The notes under the pieces are model-generated. The model was not told where the DNA came from. It did no database searches and saw nothing but the letters and a program-made list of their open reading frames with translations. Made by a program: the position numbers and the translations under genes. This document shows positions 23,859-35,391 of a stretch of 64,000 bases of DNA, piece after piece. The stretch is from Toxoplasma gondii ME49 (taxonomy: Eukaryota; Apicomplexa; Conoidasida; Eucoccidiorida; Sarcocystidae), in the NCBI RefSeq assembly GCF_000006565.2, contig NC_031475.1, forward strand, positions 3,187,189 through 3,251,188, written 5' to 3'. How positions within the stretch are numbered: position 1 is the first letter of the stretch; every line of letters begins with the position of its first letter.

Positions 23859-26800
23859 TCATTTTCTTTTCTTTCCACTGGCAGCCTTCGCCGCGGCACC
23901 TGGGGGCGAGTAGCCCGGAGGAAAGGCTTGAGGGGAGAGGCCAGGAATCGACTTCGAGCTCGCGAGAGACGCGCGCGACACCGCAGACGCTGCGTTGCTT
24001 CCGTTGACCTGAGGAAAAATCCAGAAAGTATCAAAGAACCATGCTAGGAACGAAACTGTCGAGGCATCGAGAACGCGCTGAAACCCAGAAGAAGTCTAAA
24101 AAGAGCACTCGACGGCGCGGAGCCGCAGCTGTGTCAAGATGCACAAAACAGAGCTTTCTGCAGCTGACCGACGGTCCACCGCTCTTCTTTCCTCTTTCTC
24201 TCGTCTCTGTGAAAGTCCTTTCTCGAGTAGTCTCCCTTGGTCTCTTCGTCTTTCCCTCTGTGCGCGAGTCTCCGGCGTCACGCATCTCTCTCGCCTGCTG
24301 TGTCTCAAAAGCTGTCTCCTTTTCCTCTGCCTTTTCCACGCGCTTCCCAGTCCCCCCCCTCCGCTCCCCAAACCCCACCCCACAGATCTGTCTCTGTGTC
24401 CCGCGCCCCCGTCCCCTGTCTCCTTGCCCTCAGAGGTGTCTCTCCTGCGCCCTACGGTGGCTTGGCGTTCGGCGCGGAGCCTGGCGGCGAGAGCGCCGGT
24501 AGACCCTGGGGGTCGGTAGACGCCGCGGGAGACTGGTGGAGCGGAGACGCTTTTCGCCGGTCCTGCCTGACTCTGAGAGTCGGCGAAGCCGGAGCGAGAG
24601 GCGCCGTCGATGGCGAGCGAGGAGAAATGCTGCGAGAGGAAGAGGGTGGAGTCCGCGAGAAACGCTTGCAGAAGGTGAGACTGCTTTTGATTGAGCGTCG
24701 CAGCGACCGACGGAGGCAGCGGCCTCACCAAGACGCGGTAGAGCACCGGGAAGTCCAGCCGACACACAGCATGCCCAGAAATGCTGTGAATCTGGAAGAA
24801 CATACGCCAACAGCGCCAGACGCATACCGAGAGAACGAGGGGAGACGGAAACAACGGCAGGGGGGGACGCGCGCACCGCAGACAGCGGCGAAAGGACGGA
24901 AGAAAGTAAAAGCAGAGAGAACACCAAGCGAGAACGATAACGTCAGGCGCGACAGGAAAGAAGACGAGGAAGAACGGAACGGAGGTAGAAGCCGCCAGAC
25001 CATGTAGCTGAGAGGTCATAGAGAAGCGACAGAAACGACAGAGACACAGCACAGAGACACAAAGGGAAGAGAGACAAGCGTCTCCGAATGGACAGAAGAG
25101 GTAAAAAGGTTACCGTAACATGATTGTCGACGCGGAGACGGGGCGATGTCGTAGCAGCCACGAAGTGGAGGCCGTCAGCCGTGAAGTCGCAAGTCACGGT
25201 GAAAGGAGCCTGAAAACAGAATTGCATGCCTGAAGAAGTCGTTTGTTCCGCCGCTTCTGACGCAGTACATGGCCAGGTTCTCCTGTCTGTTCGCCAGTCT
25301 GTGTCTCCTTGGTCCGGCCCTTTACACGATTCGACAGCTGCGAACTCTGGAAGCTCGACGCGCTCTCCTCTCGCGTCTTCTCGTCGCGCGCTCGGTCGCG
25401 TCTCTTCGCTGGCCCACCTGTGCTTTCGCGATGACTTTCTTTTGCTGCTTGTGCCAGACGTCGACGTCTCCGGCGAGGTTGCCGAACCCCGCGGTGAGGA
25501 GCATCCGAGCGAACGGATCCCAACGGAGTGTGTTCTGCATGCGACGGCCGAAGGAGAGCTTCGGCGCCGAAGGCTTCTTGCTGCCGTCGTACAGCAAAAT
25601 CTGCCGCACAAGCAAGTCACAGAGGCGCAGAGAAACCACGGAAGTCACCTTCGAACGCTCGGCAGTATTGGCAAAAGAATGGACGCAAACGACGACCATG
25701 CACGTATAGGAGGCCGTCTCTCTCGCGCGAAAAGTCAAGGCGCCTTCGCACGCATGCACATCTCCAATGAAAAACACACTGTTGCTCTCGGTTCCTCCCT
25801 GCGGCCACTACGCGAGAAAAATCGTGGAAAGGAACCGCGGCGCAAAGGCCCGTCCCCGTGGCGCGCCTCTCCTCTGCAGTTCCTTTTCCTTCTTTTCAAC
25901 TTTTCTTCTCTTCTCCATCTTCTTCTCTTTGTCTCCTTCTTCTCACCTTGCCTCTTCGCTTCCCTCTCTCTCCCCTTTTGTCTCCTTCTCTCCTATCTTG
26001 ATGTTTCCTGTGTGCTTCTCCACTGTTTCCGCGTTCCTCGCGTTCCTTTTCTCTTCTGCCTTGCCTACCTCAGGCGGCATCGGACCTTTGCAGAGGGCGA
26101 ACTCGAGAGTCGAGGGGCTCCACTGCACGTCGTGGATCGGTCCTTCCTCCGCAGGCATCAGCTGACAGTCGTAGCTTCCGTCCGCCTGCGAACGCGTGGA
26201 GCGAAGGAAAAACTGCAGTCGTGGAGAAGAAACGGGAGAGTGCGACAGCGACCAGCTGGAGGCCGCACACCGAAAAGCCGAGAAAGACAGGCTCCGCAGC
26301 TTTCAACAGAGAGAAGGAGAATCCGCTGAGAACAACCCTCAAGATGGACGCGGCCGGCGCTACCACGTTTTCACTCTCCATCCGCTCTTTCTCGTTTTTT
26401 CTTTCTCGTTCTTTCTTTCTCGTTCTTTCTTTCTCGTTCTTTCTTTCTCGTTCTTTCTCTCTCGTTATTTCGCTTTCGTTCTTTCTCTCTCGTTCTTTCG
26501 CTTTCGTTCTTTCGCTCTCGTTCTTTCGCTCTCGTTCTTTCGCTTTCGTTCTTTCGCTCTCGTTCTTTCGCTCTCGTTCTTTCGCTCTCGTTCTTTCGCT
26601 TTCGTTCTTTCTCTTTCGTTCTTTCGCTTTCGTTCTTTCTCTTTCGTTCTTTCGCTTTCGTTCTTTCTCTCTCGTTCTTTCTTTCTCGTTCTTTCTCTTT
26701 CGTTCTTTCTTTCTCGTTCTTTCGCTCTCGTTCTTTCGCTCTCGTTCTTTCGCTTTCGTTCGAGTCCCCTCTCTGTCTTTGTCTCTCGGTCTCTTCACCT

Positions 26801-28864
26801 CTCTCGTGTTCTCACCTGCCCGTTCGTCCCCAGCGTTCTTCTCTTTCGCGTTGAGACATGCGACACTCCGTGACATCTCCACATTTTTTCTCGCTGTCTG
26901 CTGCGCCCTCTTCTCACTACCTCGCGCGACTTTGCTCTCTTCTTCCTCGCATGTGGGTTGCCTCAGAACTTGGCTTTTCCGCGCAGGTCTCTCCACGGCC
27001 GCGCCATGTCGAACGGTGGTCTCCCCTCACAGTGTCGCGGAACGGCGCTTGGTTCCTGAGCGTACCTTGAGGAAGTAGAGCGCGTCCGAGCCGTAGTAGC
27101 TCTTCTCGCTGGCGTCGGTGTGCACGAGCGCGAGGACGGCGCGTCCGTCGTTGCTCCACTTGAAAGTCACTTCGTTGCCCTGAAAGAAGCTTTTGGTGCA
27201 GAGACAAGAACTCCCGTTCTCCAGGTCGAAAAGCTTCACGGCCGACGGCGCTCCCTTCCTGCCAGCGACGAAGACGGCACACGTCAGGAGGCCTGCAGCG
27301 GACTTGTCCTCCTTCCCCCCTCTGCACGCCTCATCGCGAGCCGCAGACGTCGCCTTCTTCTTCTCGTTGCAGGGAGAGAAAGAGACAACGTTTTCGCAGC
27401 GAATTCGGTCATGCGGGTGGTTCAAGTTGAACGCGTTGTCCCTGAAAATGTGCACTTCATTCGTCACCTGAAACGCGCACAGAAAGGCCGGGGGAAAACA
27501 AATCTGCGGTGCCTCAACCGGGGGACAAGTGAAAAACGTCAACGACGCAGCGACAGACGGAGACAGACGGAGACAGCGAGACAGACGGAGACAGAAATGT
27601 ACAAACCGAAAAGAGAAGTCGAGAGGAAAACATGCACAGAGTGACGTACCTAGAGACAGAGACAGAGACAGAAGGGACAGAGACAGAAGGGACAGAGACA
27701 GAAGGGACAGAGATCGAACGACAGAGACACGCGTGCTGGGATCTAGAGAGACAGACAGACACAACGACAAGAGCATGCATCTGTGAATTTACATCGACAG
27801 CGAGAGATGTGAAGAGAAGCAACTTGCTCTGTGTACACAGAGGTTTTAGAGAGATCTCGGCAGCCGCGTTCCCTCTGCGGGGATCTCGGTGTCCCCTCCC
27901 GAGTGGATCTCCAGCGACGCTGCACAAGACGCTGCACAAGACATGAATGTTTCTTCCGTCTTCTTTCCACGTTCAAACATCGCATGAAGGGTACGAAGGA
28001 AAAAGATTTGTGCATTTGATTCTTTTGGCCTGGGCGCAGTGACAAAAGTTCCCTCGTCCCTCCTCGCAGAGAACGACGGAGAGACTCTGGAACTTGGGCA
28101 ACTGAATCGAACTCCTGAGAGAGGAAAGAGTTCCCTCGCAGAGACATGGACGAAGTCGAGCCTTGGACGAGCAGTGCCTTTTAATGAACGGAAGCCGTCA
28201 ATTTGAGGTTTAGGAAAAAACATCTTCAGGAGAAAAGGCCGCGGATGCCTTTTTTCGAGCACAGCCGGTCAAGTGAGGGAGACAGCACTCACCATGCGGC
28301 AGCAGAAGGACTCCTGAGAAGTCCACCTGAGCGGCGGCCAGGTGTTTGCGTTGATCTGTTTGAGAGTGAAACTCAAGACTTTCTCGCCGTCGGCCATGCG
28401 ATACATGCAAAAGTTTTCGTGGTTGGCGGCCTCATGGCGAAAGCAAATAAACAGAAAAGTCTCTCGAGGTGAAAACCCACACTTGACCACGGCGCTCGCT
28501 GCGCACAGAAACAAGAAAAACGAGAAACCACCACAAGCGAAGTAGACACAGAGACACCACGGAACAGAGAAGATATGCGTGTCTGATACTTGCTGCTCCG
28601 GTGTATCTGCCTCTGTGTTTTAGTGCCTCTGTGTTTTAGTCCAACGCAACCGTCGAAACTTTCACAGCCAGAGAAGGACAAACATGCGCGTCCGCCATGG
28701 GCCGTTCGCGTCTTCGGCATGCGCTAAGCTCCCCGGCAAGGCGCACATGTACATAGAGCGACAGACAAGTGGAGGAAGCCTGTAAACAGATGCATGCACC
28801 GCGATGCATACAACACGAACGAGCTCGTTCTGTCGCCGTCCTGTCGCCCGTTCGACAGACAAAG

Positions 28865-28902
<38 letters not shown>

Positions 28903-30318
28903 TTATATATACATGTATATATTTTTTTTTCTACAAACGTATTCAGTGGAAAGATGTCTACGAATTTAGAGAGTCCAGGGGAGAAACAGTCGGATCTCAC
29001 GGGGAAAAAAGGACTAACCCCCGGTGACGGAGAAGATGTTCTTGTTGTCGTCGAGAGACACAATATCTACGCGGTTGGGCGCGTCCTTCCTGACGAGCAC
29101 GAGCTGAAGAAAATCGGCGAAACGCAGCAAAGACGCGTAAAATCCGAGGGACGAACGGAGAAAAAGCAAACAAAAAAAATACCAAGTATGTTTTTGAAAC
29201 CTTGAGGAGGAAAAGGAGTCTTTGAAAAAGGAAAAGAACATTTCTGAATACACTCGTTCAACGTACACCTCCCTGGGAAGGACCCTCTCCGGCCCTCTGC
29301 ACGCAGGCGATCAACACGATGAACATTATCGATACATACAAGCATATAAATATATACTGATAGACACAGATATTAATATATAGATATAGACATATGAACA
29401 TGCATATATATGTGGTTACGCTGCATGTAGTTGTACACCTCTGCAGGCCTCCATGCGGAAGGAGCTGTACATCGACGAAAGACTCAACACCGACGGGAGC
29501 TCAGTTCACATAAAAAAGGAAATATCAAAGCTGTGCGTGGTGCTTACAGATATGCATATACATAAATATAGATATAGATATGGCATAGTTATAGATACAC
29601 ATGTATTTATGCATGTACATGCATACATGTACAGATACATATATAGCTGTAGATCCCTATGAAAATCTCTCCAAATGATACAGATAGAGGAACAGGATGC
29701 AAGGTTAAGCGAAGAAGCGCGAGAGGAGGAACGCTGGGAAAAAGAAATCTATTCTGAGAAGCCTGGTCAGGTGCAGAAGCGGTGCAGGATCAGAGGTCGG
29801 GGAGAAAAAGAAGAAGCAAAACCTTGACCGTTGTCAAGACAGCATGTTCTGTCTTGTGCGCCTCCATCGCAAATGGACATCGAGAGAGAGAGCGAGAGGG
29901 AGAGGTCGCATTCACTCCCCAAGAGACTTGACGATTCTGAAGATGTCACCTCTTGGTAGTCGTATGTTCGCGCATGCATCTGTTGGACGTTCTCCCATTT
30001 TTTTATGCACACAAGACGCAAAGGGCCGTCTCTTTTCTCTCGTCCTTTCCTGTCAGTATACGTATTTTTGAGGTGTCTGGACACGTAGAAAAAAACGTTT
30101 CTCCTCACATTTTTCCCGTCGGCTGTCCAGAGCGCCTGTTCCACGCCTTCGAACGTCGCCACTGGCTTTCGGATGTCCTCCAGCGGCCGGCCGTGTTCGT
30201 AGCGGTAAAGTTCAGCTGCATCTTTCGTGAGCGCGAGAAACTCGATCGGCAGCAACTTTTCCTTGTCTTTCTTGTCCTCTTGCGTCGCTTCTGCCGGGCC
30301 GAAGCCGTCGTCTCCCAT
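23859..30318 (-). CDS. EIF2A: Eukaryotic translation initiation factor 2A (eIF2A)
   Basis: Nine minus-strand exons: 30318-30109, 29103-29019, 28498-28293, 27467-27066, 26185-26069, 25600-25418, 25209-25114, 24791-24456 and 24008-23859. They join in phase to 594 aa, against about 585 aa in human. The joined protein follows human eIF2A almost without gaps through the WD-type propeller: FLALTKDAAELYRYEHG, NRVDIVSLDDN, CGFSPRETFL, VTNEVHIFRDNAFN, SYYGSDALYFLK, PIHDVQWSPSTLEF, LLTAGFGNLAGDVDVW and SPRLRVDNH. The tail keeps the family-type GVYRPPGSTG (from ~523) and ends in a short basic GKKRK. eIF2A is a cytosolic factor linked to non-canonical, eIF2-independent initiator-tRNA delivery. The start ATG has A at -3 and G at +4. 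Some introns carry large simple repeats. Confidence 0.94.
26388..26764. repeat. EIF2A: 14-bp pyrimidine repeat tract in an eIF2A intron
   Basis: About 26 degenerate copies of TTCTTTCGCTCTCG on the plus strand fill much of the intron between the exons at 27066 and 26185. On the gene strand this is purine-rich and writes a false Lys/Glu/Arg/Ser/Asn repeat frame. Confidence 0.93.
27540..27720. repeat. EIF2A: GACAGA-type tandem repeats in an eIF2A intron
   Basis: Two adjacent simple arrays: AGACAGACGG-like units around 27545-27592 and three copies of a 15-base unit GAGACAGAAGGGACA around 27665-27712. Both lie in the intron between the exons at 28293 and 27467. Confidence 0.8.
28865..28925. repeat. 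EIF2A: TA microsatellite in an eIF2A intron
   Basis: A long uninterrupted AT dinucleotide run followed by TATACATATT words, in the intron between the exons ending at 29019 and starting at 28498. Confidence 0.9.
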
Positions 30319-33300
30319 CGTTCCTTTCTGTGAAGACGAGGCGCGTGCTCTAGTCTCTTGGTCTCTCGCGATTCGCGTCGACTCTTGCCCTTCGCGCCGT
30401 GTGCCAGCGCTGCCGTTTCGTTTCTCCCGGAGCGACTCCAGGCCGAGTCGCAAGGGTGTCCGCAGAAACGGCTTCCCTCTGCCCCGAGATAACAGGAAGA
30501 GCGGGAGACAAGCGAAAACGTAAGAAAAACGTCAGGAAAGCGGGGACCGGGCAGGCGGGAGAAAGCGCAGAAAAGAAGCGAAAACGCGGAGAGGGTCGGA
30601 GAAACGACCTACGGGGAAGGCGGGGGCAGGTGGACAGAAAGAAGACACGACAACGGAGAAAAGAGAACGGGAAAAGAGGACGAAAACGAGAAAAAAGTGG
30701 ATAAGACGAGAAAAAGAAGACTCAGAAGACGGAAAACGCAGTCTGCCTTCGCGCAAAAACACAGACTGCATGTGGCGACGAAGGGTGTATAGTAGAACAG
30801 TTGAACAGCAGACGAAGAGACACTGTCACGCATTCCACACACCATTTTGAAGCGTGTTTTCATCACTTGCTGGAGTCGTCGACGCAGGAAGACGAACGAG
30901 GGGTATAATGCCGAGCGTGCGACGCAACCGACTGAAAATTCCGCAGATTATGGGAGAAGAACAGCGTCAGGTTCTGCTCCCGCGTTCCGGGGGGAAGCCC
31001 AGGCAGGCAGGCTCTCGTGACTCTCTCGATTGCAAGAAGTTTTCTCGGGAGAAGGAACGGGAAAAACAGTAAGAAAAACAACATTTCCCACAAGAATGTC
31101 GAGGCAGGCAGAGCTGGGACTAAATAGGGGCTGCAGAGCCGGAGATCGCAGCACCCTGCAGTTTCCTCACGTTTCGCAGACTTCATAGAAACCTCACCGA
31201 AGTACGAGGCATTTTTCCACGGGGTAGCGGCGCTGCGTTTACGCTTTCACTGGATATTCGTTTCAGTGTTAACTATCAATAAAGTAAAGACCACGGGAGC
31301 GACGGCAATAAAGTACGTAACTCCGGAGAGGCTGAAGAAAGTTTCTCCTCTATACAGTGGCGAACATCTCTGTAAGATGGAAAATCCGGAAACGCTGCCG
31401 AGCACGAGGCTCCGTCTGGTGTCCAAACGCCAGCTCACTTGTGGGGCGTTCAAAAGTCCCCTGTACAGCTCCTTTAGACTGCGGAAACACAAAGGCTGGG
31501 CTGCACTATGGACAGCGTGGAAGCCCTGTTGATTTCCATGAAGCAAGCAGTGAAACGAATCTAGTGAAGGCGGAAACGTAGTGCATATTGATCGTTTGTT
31601 GTCACGCTAATAAAAGAAGTTCCATCGTCAGTGATTTTCTTGCTTCTTCCTGCCCCAGGAGACCGTCGCGGCTAACGCGTCGGGTGCACGAGCTCCGCTG
31701 TTGTTCACTCGTTGCTTCCTTCAATTATTTGCTCTGTTTCGAGCCCAGACACTCGCCTTTCTCTGCCTGTGTGAGCTCCCAGACTGTGACACGGAAAAGG
31801 TTGTCCCTTCGAGTTGACCGGCTTTTTCCGTTTTCTTTCCAGGTGCTGCTTCGCCGCTGGTTTTCTCCGGCACTCTCAGAGGGAGCAGCTAGCAAACTAT
31901 ACAGAGCTTTGCTCCGCCAGTCCGCGGCACATATCTGCACCACCGGGCTGATGATTCAAACTGAGCCACGAAAAACGAAATGCAGAGATAATCTCAGAAC
32001 TCGTCGGTGACCCGTTTGAGTTTCAGCTATAGGGAAAAGACTCTGCGATCACGGACGACACGGAAACGCCATAGCGAGGATAGGAGCACAGTTCTGTTTC
32101 ATATTGAACTCCACACCTCCTTTCCTCGTGAAAGTCCACGCAAACCTTTGAACGAGAAGGACGCCACCATCACACACGTCTTCAGGCGATTTCTGCTTTC
32201 AATCAAGACTGGAGCTCTCCGGTCTTGAAAACTCACAAATCGCACTTCTTCGTGAGATAACTGTTTCCGGGTTGGTTTTGGGATCTCCTTGGAGAGCGCT
32301 GGTACTTCGTTCGCCAGTTCTCGTTTCTCGGACGTCTCCACCACGGCTCTGAAACAAGGGATGTCTCCAACGTTTGCGATTCACGGACAGAAACTCAAGC
32401 ATGAGGTGCCACATGCCCACGGCGATCCAGAGGACAGCAGCCCTCCAAACGAGGTAGAGCCTGTTGGTTGCTGCTTTTTGCCTTGGAATAGTTGTGGTAG
32501 TCCGTGCAACTTCTCAAGGTAGAAAGCTGCGGTAAACTGCGGCAAGTCGCAGAGAATGCTCTGGAAGCAAAACGAGGCCGGTAGAGTAGTGTTCTAGAGT
32601 TCGCGATGGCGCCAGCATCGTCCCTTCAGTGGTGTGCAATTGGCCTTTAAACACGCATTGAAACAACAAAGTGAAGGCGACCTGAAGTGAGTCACTTGCC
32701 GCTGGATGGTGAACATCGTCGTTTTGGCATAAAGCATCCCGCAGGACACTGACAAAGAGCCCGTCCGTGGCGTAACAGGCTACCCTACTGTAAGCCGCTT
32801 CTGTCAGAAAGAATGCCTCAAACGGACTGAAATGAAAATCGCGGCGTTTTTGCTCAATTTCCCTTCAGAAGCATTCATGTTCCCTACAGTACCAATGCGG
32901 TTACTACACTATAAAAAGTAAATCCTGAGGGTTTCTGTCCACCGACACAACGAACACCATACATGTAAGCTGCTTGCTTCTTCTTTTCTAGCTGCTTCCG
33001 TTTATATTTCATCAGAAGTCAGACACTGACAACTTTCCGTACCGCCGTCTGGCTCCGCGACAACTGTGTCGTCAACAGCGCTGGACCGTGACAGCAGTCT
33101 CCAGGTTGCGGAAAGAGACAAAGTCTGTTGAATACAGATATTTCATTTGGTTTCAGATGTCACTGGACACCATGTGAGAGCAGCAAAGGCCGGGACACTA
33201 CGTGTTTGCTTTGAAGTCTACAATGAAAAGTCTTGTCCCCTTCAGTTTCTTAGATACTCGAAGACTTCTGGAAGGAGCCTGCCGACAATTCGCTGCCTGA

Positions 33301-33820
33301 GAAATCCCGAACGCATGAGGGAGGTCACTTCCTTCTAAGAAAAATAAGAAAAAGTAAGCAAAAGAGTGATGCTCGTTCCATTCTCCGGATACCTTCCCGT
33401 CGCTTGAAGCCTCTACTTATCGTGTGCTCCTCGCCGAAGCGCCAGCCTTCCCCGAAAATCGTGTCTGCACCGTGCACGTATTGCGAACGTGCTTTCCCGT
33501 AGTCCTGCAGAAAAGAGGTGTGCTTCAAATAGAACGCGAGTTGGAGACAAAGTATGGGAAAAGAAATACAAGCATCTTTGTTGTTTGCCTGTCTCGGCTA
33601 GACAGAGACAGCCCTACCTTTTTTCGCTTGCACTGCATGTGACCTTCCGCTCAGCTACCTGGCAGTTCCGCTCACGGATGCTCGCAAGCCTCCAAATGGG
33701 TCCTGCTTTAGCTGGTTTGTGGATCATAGTGAAGAAGGTGTCGTTTTCTGGGAAAGTGCGTTCACTGGCGAGTAGTGATTCCTCCTTTATTCCCTGTCAA
33801 CTTATCCCTTGGCTTCCCCG
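30319..33820. other. Divergent intergenic region between eIF2A and a small membrane-protein gene
   Basis: About 3.5 kb between two genes transcribed away from each other. Promoters for both should lie here. Open frames are short and none resembles a family I know. From about 31200 rightwards the sequence has few microsatellites and less C+T bias than the rest of the window. I see no supported gene; a non-coding RNA cannot be excluded. Confidence 0.45.
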
Positions 33821-35391
33821 ATGGTAGACACGAACGCCAGCAAACAGCCGGCCGCAACGGCCGACAGAAAAAGTAAGCCGCAGTTTGTTGAAAGTGGACG
33901 GTGAAATGTTCGTGTAAGGTTACGGACACAGTATCAGTTTGGCGCACCAAGGAGAAAATTCCGAGGGAAGCTTCAAAAGCATTCATGGACTCCTCGGCAC
34001 ATGTTGGTTCTAGGCAGTCTTCGTTGCGCTCTTGCAGACTGAACCCCCTGTTGCTCAGTTCGGACGACGACTTGGGAGCACGATAGAATGTCGTTGGCAT
34101 TTAGACGTACCACGAGGATAAATATTTTCTGTCTTGCAAGGTGAGTTTTTCCGTGTCTGATGCAATGTGTGGATGTCCGTGATCTCGGTGTGTTTTGTGT
34201 TTGTTCAGGAGAACGAGGCAGCAATAGCTTTGCTTCTTGGCTCCTCGTATCCATTGTCGTTCTCCAGATCGGCCTCATGGCGGCCATGTACGTCCAAAAT
34301 GTACAGATGGCAGCTCTGGGAGGCGAGAAAACCGTCCGCATTCAACACTTGGAAGGTATGGTCAGAACAAAAAGGCTTGTCTGGATCAGACTCAACAAAA
34401 CTGACACGGTAACGAGGTGTGATATTGGCTCTGTTTATTCGATCTGAGGTACACCAAGGTGAACTCGTAAGATAATCGAATATAGGGTAGGCTCCTGAAT
34501 GTAACGGTACAAGCTATACCCAAAGGACGCCTTAACACCAACTGAGGTGTCAAGGAGGTACAAACCGTACAAGGATTACACGTGTCCGTCTGTGCTGCTG
34601 CTTGGTTGGTTGCCAACGACTCAAATTTTGTGCGGAGTTCCATGTCGAGATTTTGTTGACTCTCTTCGAGAGGCTTGTATACTCGGCGTCCGAAATGTTG
34701 TGCTCGTTGCAAGTCTGCGTCACTTCCTAGCGGCCTGTTCTTCAGTGGCCGGAGGAACATTATCGGACAAAGTATCTGAGGGACGGGGTAAGTTTCCGCC
34801 GCGAAAGGAGCCGTTTTCATGCCCGATTTTGTTGTCGCATTGGTTCTGAAGAGAGACGAAATTAAGAGATTCGTCACGCTGTTGGTGTTTCCAGAGGCTT
34901 CCAGTGGTTCGGTACAGCTGGAGGATTCTCAGAACTTAGCGTTGTGTCTTAGAGAAGTCCTGTGCACTCCACGAGAGGAAACAGTGGTCGTTTTTGATGG
35001 TTTTTTCCTCGCGGCAAGCGATGAGGTGTCGTTGCAGCTGTTTCGGATGGGTGCGAAAGAGGTTCGGACGTTTTCTTTGCTTTTGAAGGCTTTTATAACG
35101 GTCCTGTTTTTTGTCGCCGAGTGGATTCCTGCAGCGAAGATTCTCGAACTCCAGGCGGCGCGAGCAGCAGCAGCAAAAGAAAACATGCCCTGTCCACCCT
35201 GTGAGCACCTCCATGAACAGATGGAGAAAGCGCTTAAAGTGGTACACGATGACTTTGAGAAAACTGCCGACAGGCTGGCCAACTCGGTCAACAATCTGCA
35301 GTCGAAGGTCAATCAGTACGGGAGCAAGTTTGACAACCTAATAAAGAAGGTGCAGAACAATCCGCTACTAAAGCAGTTTGGGGGGTTGTAG
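33821..35391 (+). CDS. Small single-pass membrane protein with C-terminal coiled coil (unknown function)
   Basis: I do not recognise this protein. Four exons, 33821-33872, 34209-34355, 34746-34787 and 35135-35391, each with GT-AG borders and matching phases, give 165 aa. A short polar, Lys-rich N-terminus (MVDTNASKQPAATADRK) precedes one hydrophobic segment, SWLLVSIVVLQIGLMAAMYV at residues ~28-47. A Gly-rich linker follows, then a long amphipathic helix (KILELQAARAAAA, a CPPC pair, LHEQMEKALKVVHDDF and LANSVNNLQSKVNQYG) ending LLKQFGGL. The shape suggests a tail exposed on one side of a membrane and able to pair with another helix. Exon 3 is only 42 bases. A second in-phase acceptor at 34895 would extend exon 4 without a stop. 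The model rests on splice phase and composition, not homology. Confidence 0.6.

Noticed and set aside
23365..23913. 182-codon plus-strand frame starting with a signal-peptide-like hydrophobic stretch
   Set aside because: It overlaps the last eIF2A exon in antisense, becomes a Ser/Leu/Phe shadow of C+T-rich DNA and has no domain.
26221..27078. 285-codon plus-strand frame rich in FFLSRSF repeats
   Set aside because: It is produced by the pyrimidine repeat in an eIF2A intron and its edges overlap eIF2A exons in antisense.
28797..29205. Frames rich in IYIYIYIY over TA microsatellites
   Set aside because: TA dinucleotide runs translate as Tyr-Ile repeats in any frame; similar artefacts occur at 43000-43200, 55680-55840, 57470-57910 and 61214-61833.
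34788..35134. Simple intron retention in the small membrane-protein gene
   Set aside because: Reading through from the exon 3 donor meets a TGA within about 60 bases; only the separate acceptor at 34895 stays open.
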